64,000 bases of DNA from Stutzerimonas stutzeri. GTDB taxonomy: Bacteria > Pseudomonadota > Gammaproteobacteria > Pseudomonadales > Pseudomonadaceae. Below the pieces are notes generated by a model, which was not told the DNA's origin, did no database searches, and saw nothing but the letters and a program-made list of their open reading frames with translations. Location of the stretch: assembly GCA_002339675.1 (NCBI GenBank), contig DDKB01000016.1:1-64000 (forward strand). The letters are read 5' to 3'. Below are positions 32,646-40,565 of the stretch, one piece after another. The stretch's first letter is position 1, and each line of letters begins with the position of its first letter. A program made the position numbers and the translations under genes.

Positions 32646-32741
32646 ATGACCACTTACCGCACCGACCGTTATTACCGCTACGACTGGCGATTTAGCCGCT
32701 TCGACGCCGAACACAAAGCACGCGAACGAACACCCGACTAG
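32646..32741 (+). CDS. Leader peptide 2, Tyr-rich small ORF after the attenuator
   Basis: A 31-codon ORF with ribosome site GAGGAACATCCC. Seven of the first 19 residues are aromatic (Y4, Y9, Y10, Y12, W14, F16, F19); the rest is polar and rich in Arg. It starts after the terminator, so it is translated only on read-through transcripts. A GC-rich hairpin (32743-32767) begins two bases after its stop and ends just before the enzyme's ribosome site. A second, translational level of control is possible. Alternatively it encodes a small protein of unknown role. Confidence 0.5.
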   Translation: MTTYRTDRYYRYDWRFSRFDAEHKARERTPD

Positions 32742-32742
32742 C

Positions 32743-32767
32743 GCCGCCGCGGACCACCCGCGCCGGC
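32743..32767 (+). promoter_or_regulatory. Hairpin before the DAHP synthase ribosome site
   Basis: GCCGCCGCGG (32743-32752) pairs with CCGCGCCGGC (32758-32767) with one mismatch. AGAAGGAA, the ribosome site of the next gene, follows at once. Confidence 0.4.
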
Positions 32768-32785
32768 AGAAGGAACCGCCAGATC

Positions 32786-33862
32786 ATGAATGCATCCGCC
32801 ACCGTAGTTGCCCAACAACCCGTCGCCACCGCCGTCGCCAGCGTCGCCCGCCGCAGCGCGCAGCCGCTGCCCAGCCCCGCGGTATTGCGCCAGCGTCTGC
32901 CCTTGGACGACGCCCTTGCCGCACGCATCCATAACGACCGCAACGCCATCCGCGCCGCGCTCGACGGCCGCGATCGACGACTGCTGGTCGTCGTCGGGCC
33001 CTGTTCCCTGCACGATCCTGTCGCCGCGCTCGAGTACGCCGAGCGTCTCGCTGCGCTTGCGCCTGACGTCAGCGATCAGCTGCTGCTGGTGATGCGCGCC
33101 TATGTGGAAAAACCGCGTACCACCATCGGCTGGAAAGGCCTGGTCTACGACCCGCATCTGGACGGCAGCGGCAACATGGCCGAAGGGCTGCAGCTGTCGC
33201 GTCGCCTGATGCTCGATATTGTCCAGACCGGTCTGCCGATCGCCACCGAGCTGCTGCAGCCGCTGGCGGCCGGGTACTTCGATGATCTGCTGGGCTGGGC
33301 CGCGATCGGCGCGCGCACCAGCGAGTCGCAGATCCATCGCGAGCTGGTCAGTGGGCTGGACCTGCCGGTGGGCTTCAAGAATGGCACCGATGGCGGGTTG
33401 GGCATCGCCTGCGACGCCATGCGTTCGGCCGAGCATCCGCACCAGCACTTCGGCATCGACGACCTCGGCCATCCGGCACTGCTGCAAACGCGCGGAAATC
33501 CGGATACCCACCTGGTGCTGCGCGGCGGCCACGGCGCGCCCAACTACGACGCGCGCAGCGTGGCCGTTGCCCGCGCCGCGCTGGTGAAGCAGGGCATCGC
33601 GCCGCGCATCATGGTCGATTGCAGCCACGCCAACAGCGGCAAGGACCCACTGCGTCAGCCCGCGGTGCTGGAGTCGGTGATCGACCAGCGCCTGGCTGGC
33701 GACATGAGTCTGCGAGGCGTCATGCTGGAGAGCCACCTGTTCGACGGCTGTCAGCCGCTGTCCGGCGAGTTGCGCTACGGCGTGTCGATCACCGATGGCT
33801 GCCTGGGTTGGATGGCGACCGAGCGGATGCTGCGTCAGGCCGCGCAGCGGCTGCGCGGCTAA
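32786..33862 (+). CDS. 3-deoxy-7-phosphoheptulonate (DAHP) synthase, class I
   Basis: 358 residues. It catalyses condensation of phosphoenolpyruvate and erythrose 4-phosphate, the first step of aromatic amino acid synthesis. The class I (AroF/G/H) pattern is clear: V-V-G-P-C-S-L-H-D, R-A-Y-V-E-K-P-R-T-T-I-G-W-K-G, G-F-K-N-G-T-D-G, and D-C-S-H-A-N-S-G-K. Which of AroF, AroG or AroH it equals, and thus which amino acid inhibits it, cannot be told from sequence. The leader contains Tyr, Phe and Trp codons, so transcription probably follows aromatic tRNA charging. It lacks any partner gene. Confidence 0.93.
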   Translation: MNASATVVAQQPVATAVASVARRSAQPLPSPAVLRQRLPLDDALAARIHNDRNAIRAALDGRDRRLLVVVGPCSLHDPVAALEYAERLAALAPDVSDQLLLVMRAYVEKPRTTIGWKGLVYDPHLDGSGNMAEGLQLSRRLMLDIVQTGLPIATELLQPLAAGYFDDLLGWAAIGARTSESQIHRELVSGLDLPVGFKNGTDGGLGIACDAMRSAEHPHQHFGIDDLGHPALLQTRGNPDTHLVLRGGHGAPNYDARSVAVARAALVKQGIAPRIMVDCSHANSGKDPLRQPAVLESVIDQRLAGDMSLRGVMLESHLFDGCQPLSGELRYGVSITDGCLGWMATERMLRQAAQRLRG

Positions 33863-33917
33863 CACCGGAGTCGGCTGCACGTCGGGGCGGGCTCGCGCAC
33901 GAATGACCGTCTGCTCG

Positions 33918-33946
33918 TAGGGTGGACAACGCGAAGCTTGTCCACC
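33918..33946. repeat. GTAGGGTGGACAA-type inverted repeat
   Basis: GGTGGACAA (33921-33929) and TTGTCCACC (33938-33946) form a perfect 9-bp stem with loop CGCGAAGC. The GTAGGGTGGA...TCCACC pattern resembles a dispersed palindrome common in Pseudomonas intergenic DNA. It lies in the 233-bp gap after the DAHP synthase gene. Confidence 0.5.
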
Positions 33947-34095
33947 GGCTGCGCGCCTGATGCCAGAAGCAATGGGACGCGAACCAAGCGGTCCTGCCCG
34001 ACCGCTGTTGCCCAGCTGCGTTGGCGGTGGCGTACTTGCGAGGCCGGCTCGCTGTCGGCACCCTGTGCCGCTGCCGTCGCCACTGGATGTTCACC

Positions 34096-34767
34096 ATGCA
34101 AGACTACAAATGGCTGCACGAATACTGCCTCAACCGCTTCGGCTCGGCCGCTGCGCTGGAGGCCCGCCTGCCGCAGCCGCGCAGTGCCGATGAACTGCGC
34201 AGCGTGTCCGATGATCGCTACCTCTCGCTGATCAGCCTGCGGATCTTCCGCGCCGGGCTCAAGCACAGTCTGGTGGATGCCAAATGGCCGGCCTTCGAGG
34301 AGGTCTTCTTCGGCTTCGACCCGGAAAAGCTGGTGCTCATGGGGGGCGAACACATCGAGCGGCTGATGCAGGACGCCCGCATCATTCGCCACCTGGGCAA
34401 GCTCAAGAGCGTGCCGCGCAACGCGCAGTTCGTGCTCGACGTGGCAAAGGAGCACGGCAGTTTCGGTAATTTGATCGCTGACTGGCCAGTGACCGATATC
34501 GTTGGCTTGTGGCGCTATCTCGCCAAGCAGGGCAGCCAGCTCGGCGGCCTCTCGGCGCCACGCCTGCTGCGTATGGCCGGCAAGGACACCTTCATCCCCA
34601 GCAATGACGTCGTCGCTGCGCTCAAGGCGCAGGAAATCGTCGATAAGCTGCCCAGCAGTCAGCGGGATCAAGCGGCGGTACAGGCAGCCTTCAACCGCTG
34701 GCACGACCAAAGCGGGCGCCCGTTGTGCCAGTTGTCAGCCATGCTGGCGTTCACGGTCAATCACTGA
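34096..34767 (+). CDS. DNA-3-methyladenine glycosylase I family protein
   Basis: About 223 residues of the helix-hairpin-helix glycosylase superfamily, Tag-like branch, which excise alkylated adenine bases. Support comes from the opening Y-K-W-L-H-E-Y-C-L-N-R-F, the middle F-E-E-V-F-F-G-F-D-P-E-K-L and the C-terminal L-S-A-P-R-L-L-R-M-A-G-K-D-T-F-I-P-S-N-D-V-V (the last Asp is placed like the catalytic residue). Some annotations call such proteins just 3-methyladenine glycosylase. ATG 34096 or ATG 34087 could start it; neither has a clear ribosome site. Confidence 0.75.
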   Translation: MQDYKWLHEYCLNRFGSAAALEARLPQPRSADELRSVSDDRYLSLISLRIFRAGLKHSLVDAKWPAFEEVFFGFDPEKLVLMGGEHIERLMQDARIIRHLGKLKSVPRNAQFVLDVAKEHGSFGNLIADWPVTDIVGLWRYLAKQGSQLGGLSAPRLLRMAGKDTFIPSNDVVAALKAQEIVDKLPSSQRDQAAVQAAFNRWHDQSGRPLCQLSAMLAFTVNH

Positions 34768-34905
34768 CGAGTCGCGCTCGCCCGAATGCTCCTGAAGCGA
34801 GTGCCTCCCCATCGGGCCCATGGACTTGCGTGCAATCGCCACGCGTCACGTCGTGCGGCGGTTTGGCGCAGCGCTTGGCGGATGCGCGCGATGTAAAGTT
34901 CAAAC

Positions 34906-35268
34906 ATGACCACCATCAAAGACAAACGTGCGCAGATCGTATGGGTGCTCCTCACCTGCATCCTGCTCAATGCGTTTGTCTGCAGCCTGAACCATGCGCA
35001 GCATGCCGGGTTCGAGCTTGCAATAGGAGAGGCCGCGCGCTGCGGCAATGACGGTTTGGCGGGCCTGGGAGCCTTGCCCGCCGACACGCATGACCTGCTG
35101 CAGCTGCCACTTGATTGCCCGCTGTGCGGCTCGGTATTCGTGGCGCTTGTTGCATTGTTCGTCCTAGCGTGGCTGGGGCGACATACAGCCGGCCCGCTCC
35201 GTCGACCAAGGCTCTTGCCGAGCGGTCCGCGTCATCATTGGCCTGCCCTGAATCCTCACGCCCCCTGA
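34906..35268 (+). CDS. DUF2946-like membrane-anchored protein
   Basis: 120 residues. It has an N-terminal hydrophobic helix (about 10-26, I-V-W-V-L-L-T-C-I-L-L-N-A-F-V-C), a middle region with L-D-C-P-L-C-G, then a second helix (about 75-93) and an Arg/Pro/His-rich tail. The C-P-L-C-G motif between two hydrophobic segments is the feature of DUF2946 proteins, often found by copper-related receptors. No such receptor is next to it here, so a metal role is only a suggestion. Confidence 0.55.
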   Translation: MTTIKDKRAQIVWVLLTCILLNAFVCSLNHAQHAGFELAIGEAARCGNDGLAGLGALPADTHDLLQLPLDCPLCGSVFVALVALFVLAWLGRHTAGPLRRPRLLPSGPRHHWPALNPHAP

Positions 35269-35355
35269 AACGTTCCTGACGGTCGCCTTGCCGTCCGGTC
35301 TGGACGGCCTGAGGTCGGTTCCGCCGACGCTACGGTCAACTCAGGGGATCTCACC

Positions 35356-35907
35356 ATGACGATGATGGAACGTTTTGCCCGCACCGACAGCCGCGCGAGC
35401 TTTCGGCTGCCTTTTCCGGACTATCCCAGCAACGCGCGCAGCTTCGTGCATCTGGATGCACGGCTGCTGCCTTATTGGCATGCGTTGTTCGATGTCTGCC
35501 CACAGCTGCTCAAGCTCGACCCGCCGGACGGCCTGACCCTATTTCGGGAGTTCATGACCTGGGCCTACGCCCGACAGCTTGCGCTCAACTGGACCTTCCA
35601 CCTCGGTGTCTGTCGCTGGTTGCTGGAGTCAGGCTACCGAACGCTAATCGAGCCTGAGCAGCTGGAGGCCATGATGATTGCGGCCGCGGCGCGCTGGGTG
35701 GCGAGTGACGACAGCCCGGCGATCGGCATCGTGCTCGGCTGGCAGGGCGGCGCGCATGTCTTTGACTGGAAGCCACGCGTTCGCGCCGGGGCGCGAACGC
35801 TGGCCGCTGAGGCTGAAGAGCTGCCTCCGCCGCCATGGGACTTTGCCTGGAGCCCGCTGTCGACAACGGCCGGCAACGGCTTTCGCCGTTGGTTGCGTGT
35901 GGCATGA
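35356..35907 (+). CDS. Unknown cytosolic protein, Trp-rich
   Basis: 183 residues with no signal peptide or clear membrane helix. The middle (about 30-110) is helical and rich in Trp, Leu and Phe (L-F-R-E-F-M-T-W-A-Y-A-R-Q); the C-terminus has W-D-F-A-W-S-P-L-S. I do not recognise the family. The start follows CAGGGGATCTCACC. Codon usage is like the neighbours, so it looks like a true gene. A GCCGTCC-GGTCT-GGACGGC hairpin at 35288-35306 separates it from the DUF2946-like gene. Confidence 0.6.
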   Translation: MTMMERFARTDSRASFRLPFPDYPSNARSFVHLDARLLPYWHALFDVCPQLLKLDPPDGLTLFREFMTWAYARQLALNWTFHLGVCRWLLESGYRTLIEPEQLEAMMIAAAARWVASDDSPAIGIVLGWQGGAHVFDWKPRVRAGARTLAAEAEELPPPPWDFAWSPLSTTAGNGFRRWLRVA

Positions 35908-36151
35908 ATGCGACAGGGCGCCACAGCAAACGGTGCGGGGCTGGCGCGCGGCGCGATCCTGCCCGAGCGCGCCATGCTCGGCCGGCAATACGGCACCGGG
36001 CCGTGCAAGCGGCCACGTCGCTGAGGCAGCCTGTCGCAGTTGTCGCACTTGTTATCCCGCCAGACACTTCAACCGCCCCGTTCCCGAGCAGACTATCCAC
36101 GGTGGGCGTGGGGCGAGCGATTGAGCCTGAACCGGGATGCTCAGGTCTCGG

Positions 36152-36171
36152 CCCCCTCCCCAAGGGGGCCT
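36152..36171 (+). terminator. GC-rich hairpin upstream of cydP
   Basis: GGCCCCCT pairs with AGGGGGCC over a short C-rich loop, in the 324-bp gap between the unknown gene ending at 35907 and cydP. No T-run beyond TTC. It may end transcription from upstream. No gene and no clear promoter or ANR box was recognised elsewhere in this gap. Confidence 0.4.
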
Positions 36172-36231
36172 TCAATCGCGCTTTCAGCTGCCGGCGCGTT
36201 GGCGCTCAGGCGGGCATGCAAGGAGGTCGGG

Positions 36232-36411
36232 ATGTTCAGGTCTTCGCTCAGGCGTGACGTGGTGCTGGTGGTCGTGATCAAGGTGGTGCTCCTCATGGCC
36301 ATCCGATTCGTCTGGTTCGATACGCCTGGCATTCCAGATAACGGGTCGGTGCGTGTCGCCGACCATTTGCTTGATTCGCGGGAATTCGTTCCCGAGGGAG
36401 GGCCGAGATGA
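36232..36411 (+). CDS. cydP: Putative cytochrome bd oxidase small subunit CydP
   Basis: 59 residues with one hydrophobic helix (about 9-29: D-V-V-L-V-V-V-I-K-V-V-L-L-M-A-I) and a short polar tail. The pattern of charged start, K in mid-helix and position before cydA fits the CydP family, believed to be an accessory subunit of the oxidase. AGGAGGTCGGG is a very strong ribosome site. The stop overlaps the cydA ATG. Confidence 0.75.
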   Translation: MFRSSLRRDVVLVVVIKVVLLMAIRFVWFDTPGIPDNGSVRVADHLLDSREFVPEGGPR

Positions 36412-38015
36412 TCTCGGAAAGCGTTGTTGATCTGTCACGCCTGCAGTTCGCCATGACGGCGATGTATCACTTTCTTTTCGTGCCGCTGACACTGGGGCTT
36501 TCGTTCCTGCTGGCCATCATGGAATCGGTCTTCGTCATGACCGGCAAGCAGGTCTATCAGGACATGACCAAGTTCTGGGGGAAACTATTCGGGATCAACT
36601 TTGCCCTCGGCGTCACCACCGGGCTGACGATGGAGTTCCAGTTCGGTACCAACTGGGCCTACTACAGCCACTATGTCGGCGACATCTTCGGCGCGCCGCT
36701 GGCCATCGAAGGGCTGATGGCGTTTTTCCTGGAATCTACGTTCATCGGCCTGTTTTTCTTCGGTTGGGACCGCTTGTCCCGGCGGCAGCACCTGGCCGTG
36801 ACCTGGCTGGTGGCGCTGGGCTCGAACCTCTCAGCGCTGTGGATTCTGATCGCCAACGGCTGGATGCAAAACCCGGTTGGGTCGGCGTTCAACTTCACCA
36901 CCATGCGTATGGAGCTGGTGGACTTCGGTGCGCTGCTGTTCAACCCGGTGGCGCAGGTCAAGTTCGTCCATACCGTGTCGGCAGGCTATGTCACCGGCTC
37001 GATCTTCGTGCTGGCGATCTCTTCCTTCTATCTGTTGAAAAAGCGTGACCTGGGCTTTGCACGCCGTTCGTTTGCCATCGCCGCGGTGTTCGGCCTGGCT
37101 TCGACGATTTCCGTGATCATCCTCGGCGACGAGTCCGGCTACGAGATTGGCGACGTGCAAAAGGTCAAGCTGGCGGCCATCGAAGCCGAATGGGACACCC
37201 ATCCCGCGCCAGCCGGCTTCACCCTGTTCGGCCTGCCCAACCAAGAGACGCAGCGCACCGATTACGAGGTGAAGATTCCCTATGTGCTAGGCCTGATCGC
37301 AACCCGCTCGGTGGACGAAGAGGTCAAGGGCATCAAGCAGCTGGTTGCCGAGCATGAGCTGCGCATCCGCAACGGCATGCTCGCCTATCAGCGATTGCAG
37401 CGCCTGCGCGGTGGCGACAAGTCGCCCGAGGCTATCGCCGCGTTCGATGAGGTCAAGCAGGACCTGGGCTATGGCCTGCTATTGAAGAAGTACACCGCCG
37501 ATGTGGTGGATGCCAGTGACGAGCAGATCAAGCGCGCGGCCCTGGACACCATCCCCGATGTGTTCAGCCTGTTCTGGTCGTTCCGTGTGATGGTCGCGGC
37601 CGGCTTCCTGATGCTTCTGTTGTTCGCGCTGGCCAGCTGGGCGTCGATCAGGCGCGATGCCGAGCGCAAGCCGTGGCTGCTGAAGTTCGCGTTGTTCAGC
37701 CTGCCATTGCCCTGGGTGGCTGCACAGACCGGTTGGTACGTGGCCGAACATGGCCGTCAGCCCTGGTCGATCGCTGAGGTTCTGCCCACCCATTTGTCCA
37801 CTTCGACACTGGCGGCGAGTGACATCTGGGGATCGTTGATCGCCCTGGTGGCGTTCTACAGCCTGCTGCTGGTGGTTGAGCTGTTCCTGATGATCCGCTT
37901 CGCGCGCCTTGGGCCGAGCAGTCTGCATACCGGGCGTTATCACTTCGAGCGGGAAGGGCATGAAACCGTGCCCGCTCAGCCGAGCGGCCTGACTGCCCAA
38001 CCTGGCAGTGTCTGA
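36408..38015 (+). CDS. cydA: Cytochrome bd ubiquinol oxidase subunit I
   Basis: 535 residues and about nine membrane helices. Subunit I binds haems b558, b595 and d and oxidises quinol. The haem ligand His lies in A-M-Y-H21-F-L-F, and G-R-Q-P-W is in the conserved A-E-H-G-R-Q-P-W stretch. The Q-loop (about 250-390) is long, as in the E. coli type rather than the short-loop CIO type. Cytochrome bd gives high-affinity, cyanide-tolerant respiration at low oxygen. Operon with cydP, cydB, cydX and ybgE. Confidence 0.96.
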   Translation: MISESVVDLSRLQFAMTAMYHFLFVPLTLGLSFLLAIMESVFVMTGKQVYQDMTKFWGKLFGINFALGVTTGLTMEFQFGTNWAYYSHYVGDIFGAPLAIEGLMAFFLESTFIGLFFFGWDRLSRRQHLAVTWLVALGSNLSALWILIANGWMQNPVGSAFNFTTMRMELVDFGALLFNPVAQVKFVHTVSAGYVTGSIFVLAISSFYLLKKRDLGFARRSFAIAAVFGLASTISVIILGDESGYEIGDVQKVKLAAIEAEWDTHPAPAGFTLFGLPNQETQRTDYEVKIPYVLGLIATRSVDEEVKGIKQLVAEHELRIRNGMLAYQRLQRLRGGDKSPEAIAAFDEVKQDLGYGLLLKKYTADVVDASDEQIKRAALDTIPDVFSLFWSFRVMVAAGFLMLLLFALASWASIRRDAERKPWLLKFALFSLPLPWVAAQTGWYVAEHGRQPWSIAEVLPTHLSTSTLAASDIWGSLIALVAFYSLLLVVELFLMIRFARLGPSSLHTGRYHFEREGHETVPAQPSGLTAQPGSV

Positions 38016-38027
38016 GGAGGACTGGAA

Positions 38028-39170
38028 ATGTTCGATTACGAAGTGCTCAAGCTTATCTGGTGGGTGCTAATCGGCGTGCTGCTGATCGGCTTTGCGCTAA
38101 CCGATGGCTTCGACATGGGCGCCATGGCACTGATGCCCTTTGTCGGCAGGACGGATCACGAGCGGCGGGTGGCGATCAACACCATCGCGCCGCATTGGGA
38201 TGGTAACCAGGTGTGGTTCATCACCGCCGGCGGTGCCTTGTTCGCCGCCTGGCCGATGGTCTATGCGGTGGCCTTTTCGGGCCTGTACTGGGCGATGCTG
38301 CTGGTGCTGTTCGCGCTCTTCTGCCGACCGGTCGGCTTCGACTACCGCAGCAAGGTGGAGGATCCGCGCTGGCGTAGCGCGTGGGACTGGGCTTTGTTCG
38401 TCGGCGGCACGGTGCCGGCGCTGGTGTTCGGCGTGGCTTTCGGCAACCTGTTCCTTGGCCTGCCGTTCCAGCTCGACGAGCTGATGCGGTCGACCTACCA
38501 GGGTTCGTTCTTCGCGCTGTTGAACCCCTTCGCAGTGCTCTGCGGCGTCGTCAGCCTGAGCATGCTCAGCGCCCACGGTGGGGCCTGGCTGATGCTGCGC
38601 ACCGACGGCGCGCTGGCCGAGCGCTCACGCCAGGCCACTCGCCTGTGTGCGCTGGTGTTCCTGTTCGGTTTCGTCGCTGCTGGCATCTGGTTGGCACTGG
38701 GCATTCAGGGCTTCACTCAGCTGTCGGTCAGTGATCCGGGCGCCGCGCTCAACCCACTGCTGGACAAGCAAGTCGCTCGCGACAACCTCGGCTGGCTGGC
38801 CAACTACGGTCACTATCCCGTCACCCTGGTCGCGCCGGTTCTTGGTATCGTCGGCGCGTTGCTGGCATTGCTTGGTACCAGTCGTAACAGCGGCGGGCTG
38901 AGCTTCATCGGGACCAGCCTGATGATTGTCGGCAGCATCTGCACCGCTGGTTTCGCGCTGTTCCCCTTTGTCTTTCCGTCGAGCCTGGACGCGGCCTCGA
39001 GCCTGACGGTCTGGGATGCGGTATCGAGCCACAAGACGCTGGGCATCATGTTCGTCGTGGCCTGCATCTTCGTGCCGCTGATTCTCTGCTACACGCTGTG
39101 GAGCTATGTGCGGATGTGGGGCCGGCTCACCCAGCAAACCATCGAAGCCAACCCCCACGGGCTGTACTGA
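38028..39170 (+). CDS. cydB: Cytochrome bd ubiquinol oxidase subunit II
   Basis: 380 residues with about eight or nine helices. It has the family opening L-K-L-I-W-W-V-L-I-G-V-L-L-I-G-F-A-L-T-D-G-F-D-M-G and the W-D-G-N-Q-V-W motif. Subunit II supports haem binding by CydA and a proton channel. GAGGAGGACTGGAA precedes the ATG. 12 bases from cydA. Length is normal. Confidence 0.96.
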   Translation: MFDYEVLKLIWWVLIGVLLIGFALTDGFDMGAMALMPFVGRTDHERRVAINTIAPHWDGNQVWFITAGGALFAAWPMVYAVAFSGLYWAMLLVLFALFCRPVGFDYRSKVEDPRWRSAWDWALFVGGTVPALVFGVAFGNLFLGLPFQLDELMRSTYQGSFFALLNPFAVLCGVVSLSMLSAHGGAWLMLRTDGALAERSRQATRLCALVFLFGFVAAGIWLALGIQGFTQLSVSDPGAALNPLLDKQVARDNLGWLANYGHYPVTLVAPVLGIVGALLALLGTSRNSGGLSFIGTSLMIVGSICTAGFALFPFVFPSSLDAASSLTVWDAVSSHKTLGIMFVVACIFVPLILCYTLWSYVRMWGRLTQQTIEANPHGLY

Positions 39171-39215
39171 CCGCGCGGGCGGGCCGCCGCGCCCGCTCGC
39201 CAAGGAGAGACGACT

Positions 39216-39320
39216 ATGTGGTATTTCACCTGGATTCTCGGCGTGCTGCTGGCGTGCAGCTTCGGCATCATCAATGCGCTGTGGCTGGAAAGCACGCAGG
39301 ACCTGGACGCCGAGCCGTGA
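39216..39320 (+). CDS. cydX: Cytochrome bd oxidase small subunit CydX
   Basis: A 34-residue single-helix peptide: M-W-Y-F-T-W-I-L-G-V-L-L-A-C-S-F-G-I-I-N-A-L-W then an acidic tail. The W-Y-F-T-W-I-L-G start and G-I-I-N-A-x-W are diagnostic. CydX stabilises the haem centre in CydAB. AAGGAGAGACGACT precedes the start. Its stop overlaps the GTG of ybgE. Confidence 0.9.
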   Translation: MWYFTWILGVLLACSFGIINALWLESTQDLDAEP

Positions 39321-39613
39321 GCAGTCACGCGCAAGGGCCCTGCTACGGCGCGTTCGGTCGCGTGCTTTCTCTGGTGCTGGCTGCGCCGCTGGCGCTGGTC
39401 CTGCTGATCCATCCGGCGGCGATGCTAGACGGGCAGGGCGGTTATAGCCACCTGCAATTGATGGTAGTGATGTGGGGGATCTCCGCCGGTTTCGTGCACG
39501 GCGTCGGCTTCGTGCCGCAAGGGTTGGGCTGGCGCAGTCTATTTGGACCTCTGCCGGCCTGGTTGTTCGGCGCGTTGGGCTACGGGGTGCTGCTGCGCGC
39601 GCAGCTGGGCTGA
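39317..39613 (+). CDS. ybgE: Cyd operon protein YbgE
   Basis: 98 residues, a small membrane protein with about three helices and the YbgE signature region (I-H-P-A-A-M ... M-W-G-I-S-A-G-F-V-H-G-V-G-F-V-P). GTG 39317 sits inside the cydX stop (GTGA). YbgE is regularly linked to cyd genes; its role is not well defined. It ends the operon. The 127 bases to the next gene hold nothing recognised. Confidence 0.85.
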   Translation: MSSHAQGPCYGAFGRVLSLVLAAPLALVLLIHPAAMLDGQGGYSHLQLMVVMWGISAGFVHGVGFVPQGLGWRSLFGPLPAWLFGALGYGVLLRAQLG

Positions 39614-39740
39614 AAACCGGCCCGGCTGGTTGCAGTCAGGTCGGCCTCGTCGTGGTCCTACGATCAAGGTCGCGGTGCGATCAGCCGTCGTCGGGCGTCT
39701 TGATTGATGCGCGGCATTCCAGTCCAGAGCGCATCCACAA

Positions 39741-40502
39741 ATGACTATCCAGCGGTTGGCGCAGGCGCTGGCAGCAGCCGAGCGCATCTTGTTCATCACC
39801 GGCGCGGGTCTCTCCGCCGACTCCGGGCTGCCCACCTACCGGGGCGTCGGCGGGCTGTACAACCAGCCGACCGACGAGGGCGTGCCGATCGAGGAGGCAC
39901 TCTCAGGGCCGATGCTCAGGCGCGACCCCGCGCTATGCTGGAAATACCTGGCGGAGATCGGGCGAGCTTGCCTAGCGGCTGAGCCCAATGCTGGACACCA
40001 GGCCATTGCCGAGCTGCAGCGGCGCAAGCCCGGCTGCTGGGTGCTGACGCAGAACGTCGATGGGTATCACCGCGCTGCCGGCAGCCCGGCCGAACGGCTG
40101 ATCGAGATCCACGGGACCCTGGCGCCGCTCTTCTGCATCGACTGCGGTCAGACGAGCACTGACCTTGCTGGCCACCTGGCGCGTCCCCTGCCGCCGCGCT
40201 GCCCCCATTGTGACGGCGTGCTGCGTCCGCCGGTGGTGCTGTTCGAGGAGTTGCTGCCGGCGCCCGCGCTGCACACCCTGCAGGAGCAACTGCAGCAGGG
40301 GTTCGATGCGGTGGTGGCGGTTGGTACCTCTGCCAGTTTTGCCTATATCGTCGAGCCACTTCTACAGGTGCGCAGCGCTGGCGGTTTTACGGCACAGATC
40401 GACCCATCTGCCAGTGAACTGTCGTTGCTGGTCGACGTGCACATCGCTGAGGGGGCGGTAGACGTTTTGCCGCATCTGGTTCGTCACATTTTCGGCGATT
40501 GA
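39741..40502 (+). CDS. NAD-dependent protein deacylase, sirtuin (SIR2 family)
   Basis: 253 residues. NAD-binding motifs G-A-G-L-S-A-D-S-G-L-P-T-Y-R-G and T-Q-N-V-D-G-Y-H are present. The catalytic His is in E-I-H-G-T-L. A zinc site is formed by C-I-D-C and C-P-H-C (about 133-136 and 154-157). Removes acyl groups from lysines, for example on acetyl-CoA synthetase in other bacteria. Often called CobB or NpdA; unrelated to the cobyrinate synthase called CobB at 47907. Monocistronic by spacing. Confidence 0.9.
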   Translation: MTIQRLAQALAAAERILFITGAGLSADSGLPTYRGVGGLYNQPTDEGVPIEEALSGPMLRRDPALCWKYLAEIGRACLAAEPNAGHQAIAELQRRKPGCWVLTQNVDGYHRAAGSPAERLIEIHGTLAPLFCIDCGQTSTDLAGHLARPLPPRCPHCDGVLRPPVVLFEELLPAPALHTLQEQLQQGFDAVVAVGTSASFAYIVEPLLQVRSAGGFTAQIDPSASELSLLVDVHIAEGAVDVLPHLVRHIFGD

Positions 40503-40565
40503 ATTTGCTCATGGAGTCGTCAGCAGGCATAGTTCCGCCACCTCGACTTCCTGACGTCCTGTGTC

